This document shows, piece after piece, positions 53,957-63,797 of a DNA stretch of 64,000 bases. The notes beneath the pieces were generated by a model that searched no databases, had not been told where the DNA came from, and saw nothing but the letters and a program-made list of their open reading frames with translations. Origin of the DNA: Leptolyngbya sp. CCY15150 (GTDB lineage: Bacteria > Cyanobacteriota > Cyanobacteriia > RECH01). Each line of letters starts with the position of its first letter. The first letter of the stretch is position 1. The translations under genes were made by a program, and so were the position numbers. The stretch spans positions 62,001 to 126,000 of the forward strand of contig NZ_JACSWB010000218.1 in the NCBI RefSeq assembly GCF_016888135.1. Direction: 5' to 3'.

Positions 53957-55330
53957 CTAGGAAACGGCGACTTTCTCCTGGGCTAGGAACTGCTCTAGCT
54001 GGTCTAGGGCTTCGGCATCAACCTTAGTTTGCATGGGGCAGAATTTGGGCCCACACATGGAGCAAAATTCCGCTGTTTTATAGATATCGGCGGGTAGGGT
54101 TTCGTCGTGATATTCCCGAGCGCGATCGGGGTCGAGGGAGAGTTCAAACTGGCGGTTCCAGTCAAAGTTGTAGCGCGCATGGGATAGGGCATCATCGCGA
54201 TCGCGGGCCCCTGGTCGATGGCGAGCGACGTCGGCGGCATGGGCGGCAATTTTGTAGGCAATCAGGCCATTGCGCACATCCTCCGCATTGGGCAAACCCA
54301 GATGTTCCTTGGGTGTCACGTAGCAGAGCATGGCGGTACCATACCAACCAGCCATGGCGGCTCCAATGGCGGAGGTGATATGGTCATAGCCCGGTGCGAT
54401 ATCGGTCACCAGCGGGCCTAGGACATAAAACGGCGCTTCGGAGCATTCCTCCATTTGTTTGCGCACATTAAACTCAATTTGATCCATAGGCACATGCCCT
54501 GGCCCCTCCACCATGACCTGCACATCCTGAGCCCAGGCGCGGCGGGTGAGGTCGCCTAGGGTTTTCAGCTCGGCTAGCTGGGCCGCATCGGAGGCATCAT
54601 GCAGGCAGCCTGGCCGCAGGGAATCGCCTAGACTGAAGGACACATCATAGCGTTTGAAGATTTCGATGATGTCATCAAAGTGGCTATAGAGAGGATTTTG
54701 CCGATGGTGGTGCAGCATCCAGCGGGCAATGATGCCGCCGCCCCGCGATACGATGCCGGTAATCCGGTTTTTCACCAAGGGCAAATGCTCGATCAAAATG
54801 CCGGCATGGATGGTCATATAGTCCACGCCTTGCTGAGCATGTTTTTCGATGATGTGCAGAAAATCATCGGGGGTGAGCTGTTCGATCGCGCCATGCACCG
54901 ACTCTAGAGCCTGGTAAATGGGCACCGTGCCGATGGGAATGGGTGAGGCTTGGATGATGGCGGTGCGAATCGCATCCAAGTCACCGCCGCCGGTGGATAG
55001 ATCCATCAACGTATCTGCACCATATTTGACAGCTAACTGTAGCTTGGCTACTTCTTCATCCAAGTTGGATGAGTTGGGTGACGCGCCGATATTGGCATTG
55101 ACCTTGCAGGTGGCGGCGATGCCGATACCCATGGGTTCCAGATTGGCATGGTTGATGTTGGCGGGAATAATCATCCGCCCCCGCGCCACTTCAGCTTGAA
55201 TGAGTTCCGGGGATAGGTTTTCCCGTTGCGCCACATAGCGCATTTCTTCGGTCAAGATGCCCTGCCGAGCATAGTGCATCTGCGTCACGATCGGCTGACC
55301 GCGACGAGGGCTAACCCACGATTCACGCAT
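53957..55330 (-). CDS. thiC: phosphomethylpyrimidine synthase (HMP-P synthase)
   Basis: The 457-aa radical-SAM enzyme carries near its C-terminus [12 protein letters not shown], the CxxCxxxxC motif binding the [4Fe-4S] cluster, and [21 protein letters not shown] and [12 protein letters not shown] characteristic of ThiC. It makes the thiamine pyrimidine from AIR. Length fits the cyanobacterial/plant class without the N-terminal extension. The ATG is at 55330 with GAGGAA 6-11 nt upstream. A TPP riboswitch covers the 5' leader. Confidence 0.96.
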   Translation of the reverse strand: MRESWVSPRRGQPIVTQMHYARQGILTEEMRYVAQRENLSPELIQAEVARGRMIIPANINHANLEPMGIGIAATCKVNANIGASPNSSNLDEEVAKLQLAVKYGADTLMDLSTGGGDLDAIRTAIIQASPIPIGTVPIYQALESVHGAIEQLTPDDFLHIIEKHAQQGVDYMTIHAGILIEHLPLVKNRITGIVSRGGGIIARWMLHHHRQNPLYSHFDDIIEIFKRYDVSFSLGDSLRPGCLHDASDAAQLAELKTLGDLTRRAWAQDVQVMVEGPGHVPMDQIEFNVRKQMEECSEAPFYVLGPLVTDIAPGYDHITSAIGAAMAGWYGTAMLCYVTPKEHLGLPNAEDVRNGLIAYKIAAHAADVARHRPGARDRDDALSHARYNFDWNRQFELSLDPDRAREYHDETLPADIYKTAEFCSMCGPKFCPMQTKVDAEALDQLEQFLAQEKVAVS

Positions 55331-55348
55331 ATTTAATTCCTCAGATAG

Positions 55349-55430
55349 TCGCTTCCCTCCGCCGGTATGAGCCGGACTCAGGTTCTCAGGGTATATTCTC
55401 AGCCCGGTTTCCCAGACACCCCTAGCGGTT
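55349..55430 (-). promoter_or_regulatory. TPP (THI-box) riboswitch in the thiC leader
   Basis: Read on the minus strand the leader has the full THI-element core in order: GGGGTGTCTGGG, GGGCTGAGAATATACCC, TGAGAACCTGA, GTCCGGCTCATACCGGC and GGAGGGAAGC. CTGAGA-ACCC-GAACCTGA and ATACCGG are the pyrimidine- and pyrophosphate-binding parts. The 3' end is about 20 nt from the thiC ATG, with the ribosome binding site GAGGAA in between, suggesting control of translation by TPP, at least in part. One usual A in TAATACC is C-shifted to TCATACC. Confidence 0.96.
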
Positions 55431-55786
55431 GTGGATTTAATCTACCATGTCGTGCCCTAGGTCAACAAGGTCGTTACAAAATGATGGCGATCGCAACACT
55501 GATTGATGAACCCGGCTGGATGGCAGGGGTGAACAAGCGATCGCTTGGGGTTGGGGCTAGCAGTCTGTTGTTATGGATTTATAGCTTTTATAGTGGTTAT
55601 TACGTAGAGAGTTGGGGGAATGATAACAGTGTAGTGTTGTAAAGTTTTGGAGAACTTGTTTGTCCCTATCAGCCTTTTTATGCGCGCATGTTTAGCCCAT
55701 TGATAACCTATTCATCCTGATGGCCATCTATCAGGATCATCTACCTGTGTGATCTTCAATCGTCACTGACATCGGGGTAATCAACC
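55431..55786. other. spacer between the thiC leader and the TIR-WD40 gene
   Basis: This 356-bp divergent spacer holds the thiC promoter (minus) and the TIR gene promoter (plus). It is AT-rich from about 55570 onward. No other element is recognised. Confidence 0.4.
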
Positions 55787-58540
55787 ATGACAGACATCTT
55801 TCTCTCCTACTGTCGTCGCAACAAAGAGTTTGCGGTTAGGCTGCACCATTATCTTATTCAGTCGGGCAAGACTGTGTGGGTAGACTGGAACGATATTCCA
55901 CCCAATGCCGACTGGCGGTTAGAAATTGAGGAAGGTATCCAGAAAACCCATACGGTCATTTTTATATTAAGTCCAGAATGGTTGGCATCCTATGAATGCA
56001 ATGTGGAGTTAGACAAGTCCGTTGCTCTGAATAAGCGATTGCTGCCTATTGTTTGCCAGGATGTGCAATACAAGGATGTTTCTCCGACTTTAGCGGCACT
56101 CAACTGGATCTTTTTTCGAGAGACGGATGATTTTGAAACAGCCTATCAAGCGCTGCTCACGGCCTTAGATACAGATCTAGACCATGTAAAATACCACACC
56201 AAATTATTGGCGCGATCGCTGGAATGGGATAAGCGCGATCGCGACCCTAGTTTTCTGCTTCAGGGATCGCTGTTGACCGAGGCGGAAATGTGGCTGACCA
56301 CGTCCCAGGGAAAAAATCCTTTACCCACCCAGCTTCAGTCTGAATATGTGGTCACCAGCAGCCAAAAGCGATCGCAACGGCAGCGGATTACGATTATCGG
56401 CGCAACGGTGGGCTTTGTAATTGCCTGTGGATTAGCGATGACTGCCTTTGTGCAGTATCAAGTGGCGGAGCGAGAACGACGTTTCGTGGAAGAACTGCAA
56501 ACGGCGACGCTGAGTGAAACGGCTAGGGCAACGTTTGCAACCCATGATCAACTCCGAGGCTTATTGGCTAGCGCCAAGGCCAATATCCATCTAGCTGAGC
56601 TGGGATGGATCACCTCAGATAACCCTATGCATCAAAGCACGGAAGATAATCTCAGATATCTATTTCAGTTGATAACTGAACAAAATCGCATGGAAGACCA
56701 TGTTGACCTGATCACAAACCTGCATGTGAGACCGGATGGACAAATGGTTTCGTCTACGAGTGCAGATAACACCATCAAGCTCTGGCGTCCGGATGGCAGT
56801 TTGGTGGCAACCCTTGAGGGACATGAGGGAACGGTATGGACAGCCATTTTTTCCCGCGATGGGCAGCGGCTGGCTTCGTCTAGTGATGATGGAACGGTGA
56901 AAATCTGGAGCGTTGATGGTACTTTACTGAATACCCTGACCTATGATGCGCCCCTATGGAGTGTGGATTTCAATGCAGCTGGCGATACCTTAGCGATCGC
57001 TTCCGCCGATTCAACCATTCGCTTAGTTGACCTAGAAGGGAATGAGCTACGACGATGGTCTGTTGGGCAAGATAAGGTGTTTAGTATTCGCTTTTCACCC
57101 GATGGCCAGCAACTTATCTCTGGTAGTGGCGATAAAATTGCGCGCCTTTGGAACTTAGACGGATCGTTATTGCAGTCCTTTGAAGGGCATGAAGGCGAAA
57201 TCTGGGCCGTACGCTTCTCGCCGGATGGGAAACGCATTGCAACTGCCAGCGCTGACGATACCTTACGGCTCTGGGATATTCAGGGCAATCTCTTGAGAGT
57301 TCTGGAAGGGCATACCTCTGGAGTGATCAGTGCAAATTTCAGTCCCGATGGCCAGCGCTTAGTCTCGGCTAGTGCCGATCATACGGTGCGAGTTTGGTCT
57401 ACAGAAACGGGCCTGCTGATCGACACCTTCCGCCATTTGGATATTGCTTCTGGAGCGGCATTTTTTGATCGAGATACCGTTGTGTCAGGTAGCTACGATA
57501 AAACACTGCGGGTCTGGAATATTGCTGGAGAATTGCACCAAAATATTCAAGGGCATGATCGGCGGGTGCTCAGCGTTGCGGTCAGCGGAGATGGGGAGGC
57601 GATCGCTTCCACCAGCACCGATACCACCATCCAAATCTGGCGACGGAATAATCAGAACTTTTTTACCCAAGAGCTAACCATCACTCAACCTCAAGGCATT
57701 CCTAATGCGGTGAGCTTGGATGCGACCGGTGATTTGATTGTAGTCGGTGGTTCTGACGGTCAACTTTATCTATGGAATCGCCAAGGTGACCTCCTGCGCA
57801 CCGTGAATGCCGATACTCAAGAGGTGCTGAGCGTTCATATCTCTCCTGATGGTCAATGGATTGCCTCCGCAGGAGATGATAAGATTATTCGGATATGGAC
57901 GAGGCAGGGAGAGTTGGTGCGAGAGCTATCAGGACATCGAGAAGGGGTGCGTACGGTAACCTTTTCGCCCGATAGTCAATACCTAGCCTCTGCTAGTAGC
58001 GATAATACGGCGCGGATCTGGACGCTGGAAGGAGAGTTAGTTCATACCCTGGAAGGCCATCAGGCAGGTGTCTATAGCGTATCCTTTTCGCCCGATGGCC
58101 AGCGCCTAGCCTCGGGAAGTATGGATAATACCGTCATTCTTTGGTCGATGAAGGGCGAACTGTTGGAACAGTTTACGGCCCATCGTTCAGGGGTGACATC
58201 GGTTAGCTTTAGCCCTTCCGGTGAGATGTTAGCATCTGGCAGTTTTGATAATACGGTAAAGCTTTGGTCTCCAGATGGTACCTTATTGCAAACCCTAGAG
58301 GGACATCAGCAACGGGTGGCAGCGATCGCGTTTAATCCTGATGGTGATCGTCTGATCTCGGGTGCCGCCGACCGGGTGGTGAAGGTTTGGGATGTGACGG
58401 CAATCCCCGCCACTCCCCTGACCCGCACCGAGTTAATCGACCAAAGCTGTCAGTGGTTAAGTGACTACCTGCGCCACAACCGTCATGTTTTAGAGAGCGA
58501 TCGCTCCCTTTGCTCTGGTCGTGCCGGCGTTGCTGAATGA
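55787..58540 (+). CDS. TIR domain - transmembrane - WD40 repeat protein
   Basis: The 917-aa protein has a TIR domain (residues 1-140: IFLSYCRRNKEFAVRLHHYL, KTVWVDWNDIPP, VIFILSPEWLASYECNVELD). The Glu at residue 74 (CNVE) corresponds to the catalytic Glu of NAD-cleaving TIR domains. A helix at about 200-224 spans the membrane, then a helical linker. About fourteen WD40 repeats (from ~300), each with SPDGQRLASGS-type strands and an ending such as VKLW, fit two seven-bladed propellers. TIR-WD40 proteins occur in cyanobacteria and may be defence, cell-death or signalling proteins. ATG at 55787. Confidence 0.88.
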   Translation: MTDIFLSYCRRNKEFAVRLHHYLIQSGKTVWVDWNDIPPNADWRLEIEEGIQKTHTVIFILSPEWLASYECNVELDKSVALNKRLLPIVCQDVQYKDVSPTLAALNWIFFRETDDFETAYQALLTALDTDLDHVKYHTKLLARSLEWDKRDRDPSFLLQGSLLTEAEMWLTTSQGKNPLPTQLQSEYVVTSSQKRSQRQRITIIGATVGFVIACGLAMTAFVQYQVAERERRFVEELQTATLSETARATFATHDQLRGLLASAKANIHLAELGWITSDNPMHQSTEDNLRYLFQLITEQNRMEDHVDLITNLHVRPDGQMVSSTSADNTIKLWRPDGSLVATLEGHEGTVWTAIFSRDGQRLASSSDDGTVKIWSVDGTLLNTLTYDAPLWSVDFNAAGDTLAIASADSTIRLVDLEGNELRRWSVGQDKVFSIRFSPDGQQLISGSGDKIARLWNLDGSLLQSFEGHEGEIWAVRFSPDGKRIATASADDTLRLWDIQGNLLRVLEGHTSGVISANFSPDGQRLVSASADHTVRVWSTETGLLIDTFRHLDIASGAAFFDRDTVVSGSYDKTLRVWNIAGELHQNIQGHDRRVLSVAVSGDGEAIASTSTDTTIQIWRRNNQNFFTQELTITQPQGIPNAVSLDATGDLIVVGGSDGQLYLWNRQGDLLRTVNADTQEVLSVHISPDGQWIASAGDDKIIRIWTRQGELVRELSGHREGVRTVTFSPDSQYLASASSDNTARIWTLEGELVHTLEGHQAGVYSVSFSPDGQRLASGSMDNTVILWSMKGELLEQFTAHRSGVTSVSFSPSGEMLASGSFDNTVKLWSPDGTLLQTLEGHQQRVAAIAFNPDGDRLISGAADRVVKVWDVTAIPATPLTRTELIDQSCQWLSDYLRHNRHVLESDRSLCSGRAGVAE

Positions 58541-58762
58541 GGCTATGACCTTGGCATGTGAGCCATCAAGGTTCTGTGAGCGTCTCGCTCCTCCATAAGT
58601 ATGAGTTGCCATTGAAGTCCTTGGGGTCTTCATGGTATGGGTATGGGGGGCAAACCGGGGAATGGGTGGCGATCGCCCTAGATCTTGCTACGATTAGGTA
58701 CCTCATGGTGATGACCCGCGTTTTCGTCGGCGTGACGTTCCTACTATCCTGCAAAGAAAACT

Positions 58763-59746
58763 ATGGTGACTGAGCCGCTTGTGTTGTGTTTGGGCGAAGT
58801 GCTGTTTGACCGGATTGCAGACCAGCCCGGTTTGGCGGTGGATGAGGTGGTGTCTTGGACGCCCTATCCGGGAGGGGCTCCGGCCAATGTGGCTTGTGCG
58901 CTGGTGAAACTGGGGACGGCGGCAGGATTTGTGGGCTGTGTGGGAGAAGATGAGCCGGGGCAAATCTTGGTGGAACTGCTGCGCACCACCGGAGTGAATG
59001 GGGTGGGCATTCAGCGCCATGGTACAGCTCCCACCCGTGAGGTCTATGTGGTGCGTTCCCTAGAGGGCGATCGCCAGTTTGCAGGCTTTGGCGATCGCGA
59101 TACGACAGTCTTTGCCGATACGCGCCTACAGGCAGATTTGTTGCCCGGTGCCTTGTTTGATGCCGCAGAAATCTTGGTGCTAGGCACCTTGGAGTTGGCC
59201 TATCCCACCACGCGCCAGGCGATTGATCGGGCCCTAGATTTTGCCGACGATCGCTTCCTCAAGGTGATGATAGACGTGAACTGGCGGCCGATGTTTTGGC
59301 CCGATCCTAGGCAAGCCAAGTCGTTGATTCGCCAGTATCTTGAACGGGCCGACTTTCTAAAGCTCTCGGATGATGAAGCTCTGTGGCTGTTTAACACTGT
59401 AGAACCAGCGGCGATCGCCCATCTGCTGGGGCATGTGGAAGGGGTCTTGGTGACCGCCGGGGAAAAGGGCTGCACCTATTACCTGGGTGACCATGAAGGC
59501 AAGCTGCCCGCTTTCTCCTTGGATGTGGAGGACACCACCGGCGCGGGCGATAGCTTCTTGGCCGGGTTCATTCATCAACTGTGTCAGCGGGGCATGGATG
59601 CCCTCAAAGATGCAGATCAGGTGCGGCAGATGGTCACCTATGCCAGTGCGGTGGGTGCCTTGACGACGTTGAGAGCGGGCGCGATCGCTGCCCAACCGAC
59701 GGCGGCTGAGGTGGCAGCATTTCTCTATTTACAGGATCAGTCTTAG
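58763..59746 (+). CDS. PfkB-family sugar kinase (fructokinase type)
   Basis: The 327-aa ribokinase-fold protein starts with VLCLGEVLFDRIAD, has PGGAPANVACALVKLG (first PfkB signature) and the second signature DTTGAGDSFLAGF with the catalytic Asp (GAGD). It phosphorylates a sugar, most likely fructose; substrate not certain. It starts just after a 220-bp gap from the TIR-WD40 gene and precedes a CYTH gene by 20 bp on the same strand. Confidence 0.88.
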   Translation: MVTEPLVLCLGEVLFDRIADQPGLAVDEVVSWTPYPGGAPANVACALVKLGTAAGFVGCVGEDEPGQILVELLRTTGVNGVGIQRHGTAPTREVYVVRSLEGDRQFAGFGDRDTTVFADTRLQADLLPGALFDAAEILVLGTLELAYPTTRQAIDRALDFADDRFLKVMIDVNWRPMFWPDPRQAKSLIRQYLERADFLKLSDDEALWLFNTVEPAAIAHLLGHVEGVLVTAGEKGCTYYLGDHEGKLPAFSLDVEDTTGAGDSFLAGFIHQLCQRGMDALKDADQVRQMVTYASAVGALTTLRAGAIAAQPTAAEVAAFLYLQDQS

Positions 59747-59766
59747 GAAGATGGGGAGTGTAGTCT

Positions 59767-60246
59767 ATGGGCACGGAAATTGAGCGTAAGTTTTTGGTAA
59801 TTGGCGACGACTGGCGATCGCTCGGTCAGGGAACCGTCTATCGTCAAGGCTATATCGTGTCGGATCAGGGGCGCACGGTGCGGGTGCGAGTGGCGGGCGA
59901 TCGCAGTTACCTAACTCTGAAGGGGCCGACCGTGGGGCTAAGTCGGGCAGAATTTGAGTATGAAATTCCGCGCACCGATGCGGATGATATTATGCGCTTG
60001 CTCTGTTCATCGCCGATGATCGAAAAGGTTCGCTACCGAATTGCGATCGCTGACCTGGTATGGGAGGTGGATGAATTTAACGGTGATAATGCAGGTCTCA
60101 TTATCGCTGAGGTGGAACTCCACGATGAACATCAGGCGATTGACCTGCCGCCCTGGATTGGCCAAGACGTATCCGGTGATCCGCGCTATTTTAATGCTTA
60201 TCTAGCTCAACATCCCTTTAGCCAATGGTCAACTTCTGGAGACTAG
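59767..60246 (+). CDS. CYTH-domain protein (inorganic triphosphatase type)
   Basis: The 159-aa protein opens with MGTEIERKFLV, the ExExK motif of the CYTH triphosphate-tunnel superfamily, and continues with VRVRVAGDRSYLTLKGP and YEIP, then VRYRI. Single-domain bacterial CYTH proteins hydrolyse tripolyphosphate or thiamine triphosphate; here the function is undetermined. It is 20 bp after the sugar kinase gene and its stop is 4 bp before the DUF1802 start, indicating an operon. Confidence 0.9.
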   Translation: MGTEIERKFLVIGDDWRSLGQGTVYRQGYIVSDQGRTVRVRVAGDRSYLTLKGPTVGLSRAEFEYEIPRTDADDIMRLLCSSPMIEKVRYRIAIADLVWEVDEFNGDNAGLIIAEVELHDEHQAIDLPPWIGQDVSGDPRYFNAYLAQHPFSQWSTSGD

Positions 60247-60249
60247 ACG

Positions 60250-60855
60250 ATGATGGCACCTCTTGATCTAACCTCTGCTCTAAAGGAATGGCATGTGGCG
60301 GTACAGGCGCTCACCCAGGGCGACACCATTCTGCTCTTGCGCAAGGGCGGCATTCGCGAAACCCAGGGAGAGTTCACTATTCCCCATCGGCAGGTGTGGT
60401 TATTTCCAACCTACGAGCACCAGAAACCTGCTTTGCTGAAGCCTGTGTATGCCCATCAGGTGCAGCCGGTGGAATCGGGATGGCATCCCCAAAACGTCAC
60501 CCTCACAGGCTGGGCGCAGATTACCGATGTTCTATCCTTACCCAAAGCGATCGCCCTCCAGCCTCTACTGCCGTTTCATATCTGGAATGAGACGTTCGTG
60601 AGCGATCGCCTGAACTGGAAGCCGCGATCGCCTCTGTTGGGTCTATTGCTGCGGGTTCATCGATTATCTACGCCTCATACGCTAACCTACGATAGCAGCT
60701 ATGGCGGTTGTCGGTCATGGATTGATCTACAAACCTCTCTCTCAACAGAAGGATCGGCAGCCGTTCTGTCCAATGGTGAGTATCAGCAGCGGGTTGATCA
60801 TATTCGAGAGATTGTTGCATCAGCTAAGCCCGACGCGATCGCCTCTGAGCCCTAA
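60250..60855 (+). CDS. DUF1802 family protein
   Basis: The 201-aa product has ALKEWHVAVQALTQGDTILLLRKGGIRE, FTIPHRQVWLFPTYEHQKP and LLKPVYAHQV, matching DUF1802. The family is of unknown function. It starts with ATGATG 3 bp after the CYTH stop, giving a compact operon pfkB-CYTH-DUF1802. Its stop meets the convergent CHAT gene end without any spacer. Confidence 0.83.
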   Translation: MMAPLDLTSALKEWHVAVQALTQGDTILLLRKGGIRETQGEFTIPHRQVWLFPTYEHQKPALLKPVYAHQVQPVESGWHPQNVTLTGWAQITDVLSLPKAIALQPLLPFHIWNETFVSDRLNWKPRSPLLGLLLRVHRLSTPHTLTYDSSYGGCRSWIDLQTSLSTEGSAAVLSNGEYQQRVDHIREIVASAKPDAIASEP

Positions 60856-63552
60856 CTATGGTTGGCTGAGGGATGATTGACCCATGAGGGTAAATGCCGC
60901 CCAGTCGCGGGAGCTAGGATAGGTTTCCATTGTGGTTAACATCGCTTGGCGCAGAGCCTGAGCTGAGTCTGGTGTTTCAGCCAGGTGTCGGTAAAACTCT
61001 GTCATCAGGAGAGTGGTAGAATCATCGGGCACTGCCCATAGTGAGACAAGAACGCTATTGGCTCCAGCCGCCATAAAGGATCGAGATAACCCTAAAACTC
61101 CATCACCCGTAATCCGCCCTCGTCCTGTATCACAGGCGCTCAGGACAACCAGATCCGCAGATAAGCGTAGCTCTAAGATTTCTCCAGCGGTGAGTAAGCC
61201 ATTGTCGCTCCTGGATGGGGCAAGGGCGATCGCTCCCGGCAACCCTACTTCGCCTAAATCATCGAGAAGACCGTGAGTGGCAAGATGGATCACCTGTGCC
61301 TCTCCCATCTGCTGCACAACTCGCGATTCGGTAGCTTCTGCTCCTAGGAGAGGATCGGTATCGAGAAAAGCGGCAATTTCAATCGCTTCCTGCTCAGCAT
61401 TGGGCAGCGGCGAGAGGGGCAGCGGTGGTTGTCCAACGCTAGGCATCTGGGGATTGCCGACAATCAGAGAGGTTGGGGAAATAGGTCGCGACTGGGTGAG
61501 CGCTAACACCTGGATCGATGGCGCGGTGGTCACCGTATGCCGTTCAATCAGATAACGTCCATCCTCGTCTTGCAGGGCAGCAAAGGGTAACAGAAACAGG
61601 GAATCATGGGGAATAATAATGACATGGCTGGTCGGATCATCAGGTAAAAATGACGCAATGGGATCAATCAATAAACGATGAAACGACTGCAGTTGTGGAT
61701 TCTGGCGTCGAGTCGGAGATGTAGGAGATGGCGGCGATTCAACAGCCTGTATCGGCAAGGTGAATTCGGGCAAGTCCGCTGGTTCTAGAATGCCGCTCCG
61801 GGTTTGCTGGACTAGAGATGTCCATTGAGGATCTTGGCGTCCCCGTCCCAGGGCGGCAGCAACCCGAGTTTCTTCTGCGGCCATGTTTAGGGTCAGATCG
61901 CTGGAATTGAACTGCACCAGTTGAAACTGGATTTCACCAGTGGGTTGAATCACCCAAATAGCCAACTCCGCTGATGAAAGAATGGAATATTGAATGATCG
62001 TGGCCTGCTGTTGACGAGCGATCGCTTGTATATCCGATAAACTGGGCGGCGGCACCTGTAGGGAAGCGGCGATCGCTGGCGATTGACGATTTGCCACCAG
62101 TTCGATGAACGTTCGGGCCCGCCCCCGCTCCGACATTTCCAGGGCATCATCATAGCGGTTGAGGCGAATCAGCGCCCGCTGGAGCAACTGATAGGTGGAC
62201 ACTTGGGTTTCAAATAATGACACCTGATCCTCATCCTGCAGCCCCGGACGCATGGACTCCCACACTTCAACGGCATCCTTCAAATACACCACAGATTGTT
62301 CATAGTCTGCTTGGTTGAAGTAAAAAGCACCCAGATAATCTAGCGCCAACCCCTGACGGCGCAGATCGCCCGTTTCCACAGCCAACTGCAAGCTTTGCTC
62401 GTAGTAAGATAAAGCCTGATTGGATTGACCTAGCTGTTCCGCCATTTGCCCTAGATTACCCAAAGCCATAACCTGTCCATGGCGATCGCCCAAGGTTTGG
62501 GATAGCTCTAGACTTTGTTGATAGGCTTGGATAGCCAGATCATTCTCTTGGAGGTCGGCATAGATATTGCCCAAACTGTTGAAACCCGTGGCCAATCGAG
62601 GGCGATCGCCTAAGGTTTGCAATTGATCGAGGGCAAGCTGTAACTCTGGCAAGGCCCGATCCATCTGTCCTAGATGACGATAGGCCAGGGCTAGGTTACC
62701 TTGGTTGTAGGCCTGTAGGCGTGGATCGCCCAGTTGTTGGGCGATGACCTCAGTTTGTTGATAATAGTCCACAGCTCGCTCAGGATTACCCAAATCTAAA
62801 TAAAGATTGCCTAAACGTTGAAGTACTATGGCCTCGCCCTGTCGATTGCCCTCTTGTCGCACTAACGCTAGGGTGACTTCATAACGATCTAGGGCTTGGG
62901 GATAGCGGCCGGTCTCTAGATATGCGTTACCTAAATTACCTTGGCTATTAGCCTGCAAGGATAGATCACCAAGCTCTTCTGCGATCGCTAAACTCGCCTC
63001 AAATTCAGCGATCGCTTCATCCATCAGTCCTTGAGCTTTCAGAACAATGCCAATTTGATTCAGCAGATAAGCTTCATCAGCGCGATCGCCTCGGGACTGG
63101 GCTAGGGGTAGACCTCGCCGTAAATAGGTTAGGGCTTGCTCATAGTCTCCATTCCGTTCATACAAATATCCCAAATTTCCTAGGGCATAGCTTTGTCCTG
63201 AGGAATCTTGAATCTCTTCCGCCAAGGCAAGACTTTCTTGGTAGAACGTCAGCGCCGTCTCGGTTTGATAGAGATTCTCATAGGCGCTGCCGAGGTTGGT
63301 GAGTAGATAAACTTCTTGGCGGCGATCGCCCAGTTGTCGATAAAGCTCCAGAGCTTGCTCCCAGGTGGCGATCGCTTCTGTAAACTGGCGATTGTTGTAC
63401 TGCTGCCCTCCCAGGTCAAACAGTTGCCGAGCTTGGGTGGCTAGGGGGGTGGCAACGTCAGCCGGACGAGCCAGGCTGGGTGGGAGAATGAGCAGACTAC
63501 CCAATCCCGCTAGGAGTACACTAAGCCCTAAGCTCCAATGCGATCGCGCCAT
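60856..63552 (-). CDS. secreted TPR-CHAT protein
   Basis: The 898-aa protein has a signal peptide (MARSHWSLGLSVLLAGLGSL, cleavage near residues 29-30), about ten TPR repeats (residues ~45-440; for example RRQEVYLLTNLGSAYENLYQ), and a C-terminal CHAT protease-like domain (about 600-890). The CHAT catalytic pair is present: His in HLATHGLLDD (about residue 759) and Cys in LSACDTGRG (about residue 806). CHAT domains are caspase-like proteases. ATG at 63552. Divergent from a trypsin-like protease gene 245 bp away. Confidence 0.9.
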   Translation of the reverse strand: MARSHWSLGLSVLLAGLGSLLILPPSLARPADVATPLATQARQLFDLGGQQYNNRQFTEAIATWEQALELYRQLGDRRQEVYLLTNLGSAYENLYQTETALTFYQESLALAEEIQDSSGQSYALGNLGYLYERNGDYEQALTYLRRGLPLAQSRGDRADEAYLLNQIGIVLKAQGLMDEAIAEFEASLAIAEELGDLSLQANSQGNLGNAYLETGRYPQALDRYEVTLALVRQEGNRQGEAIVLQRLGNLYLDLGNPERAVDYYQQTEVIAQQLGDPRLQAYNQGNLALAYRHLGQMDRALPELQLALDQLQTLGDRPRLATGFNSLGNIYADLQENDLAIQAYQQSLELSQTLGDRHGQVMALGNLGQMAEQLGQSNQALSYYEQSLQLAVETGDLRRQGLALDYLGAFYFNQADYEQSVVYLKDAVEVWESMRPGLQDEDQVSLFETQVSTYQLLQRALIRLNRYDDALEMSERGRARTFIELVANRQSPAIAASLQVPPPSLSDIQAIARQQQATIIQYSILSSAELAIWVIQPTGEIQFQLVQFNSSDLTLNMAAEETRVAAALGRGRQDPQWTSLVQQTRSGILEPADLPEFTLPIQAVESPPSPTSPTRRQNPQLQSFHRLLIDPIASFLPDDPTSHVIIIPHDSLFLLPFAALQDEDGRYLIERHTVTTAPSIQVLALTQSRPISPTSLIVGNPQMPSVGQPPLPLSPLPNAEQEAIEIAAFLDTDPLLGAEATESRVVQQMGEAQVIHLATHGLLDDLGEVGLPGAIALAPSRSDNGLLTAGEILELRLSADLVVLSACDTGRGRITGDGVLGLSRSFMAAGANSVLVSLWAVPDDSTTLLMTEFYRHLAETPDSAQALRQAMLTTMETYPSSRDWAAFTLMGQSSLSQP

Positions 63553-63797
63553 GATTAAGATCCAAGCTATGTATGAACAATCTACGGATGGGAAGCCCCT
63601 GTATCGCTCCTGATTTAACTAGAATAGCCTGCTTAAGTAGGATGGAGAACCAGGTTTAGGCATCCAAGCCTAGGGCTAAAGCAGGTCGTATGGGGACATT
63701 CGCCGGTTGTCATGACTATTGGGGGAATGATGCAGATGTTTGCTGCTCTGATTCAGAGATTACACTAGAGTGAAAAGCGCCGACGAAGGAGTAGGCC

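Noticed and set aside
55367-55642. 91-codon plus-strand frame over the thiC leader
   Set aside because: It overlaps the TPP riboswitch on the opposite strand and matches no family.
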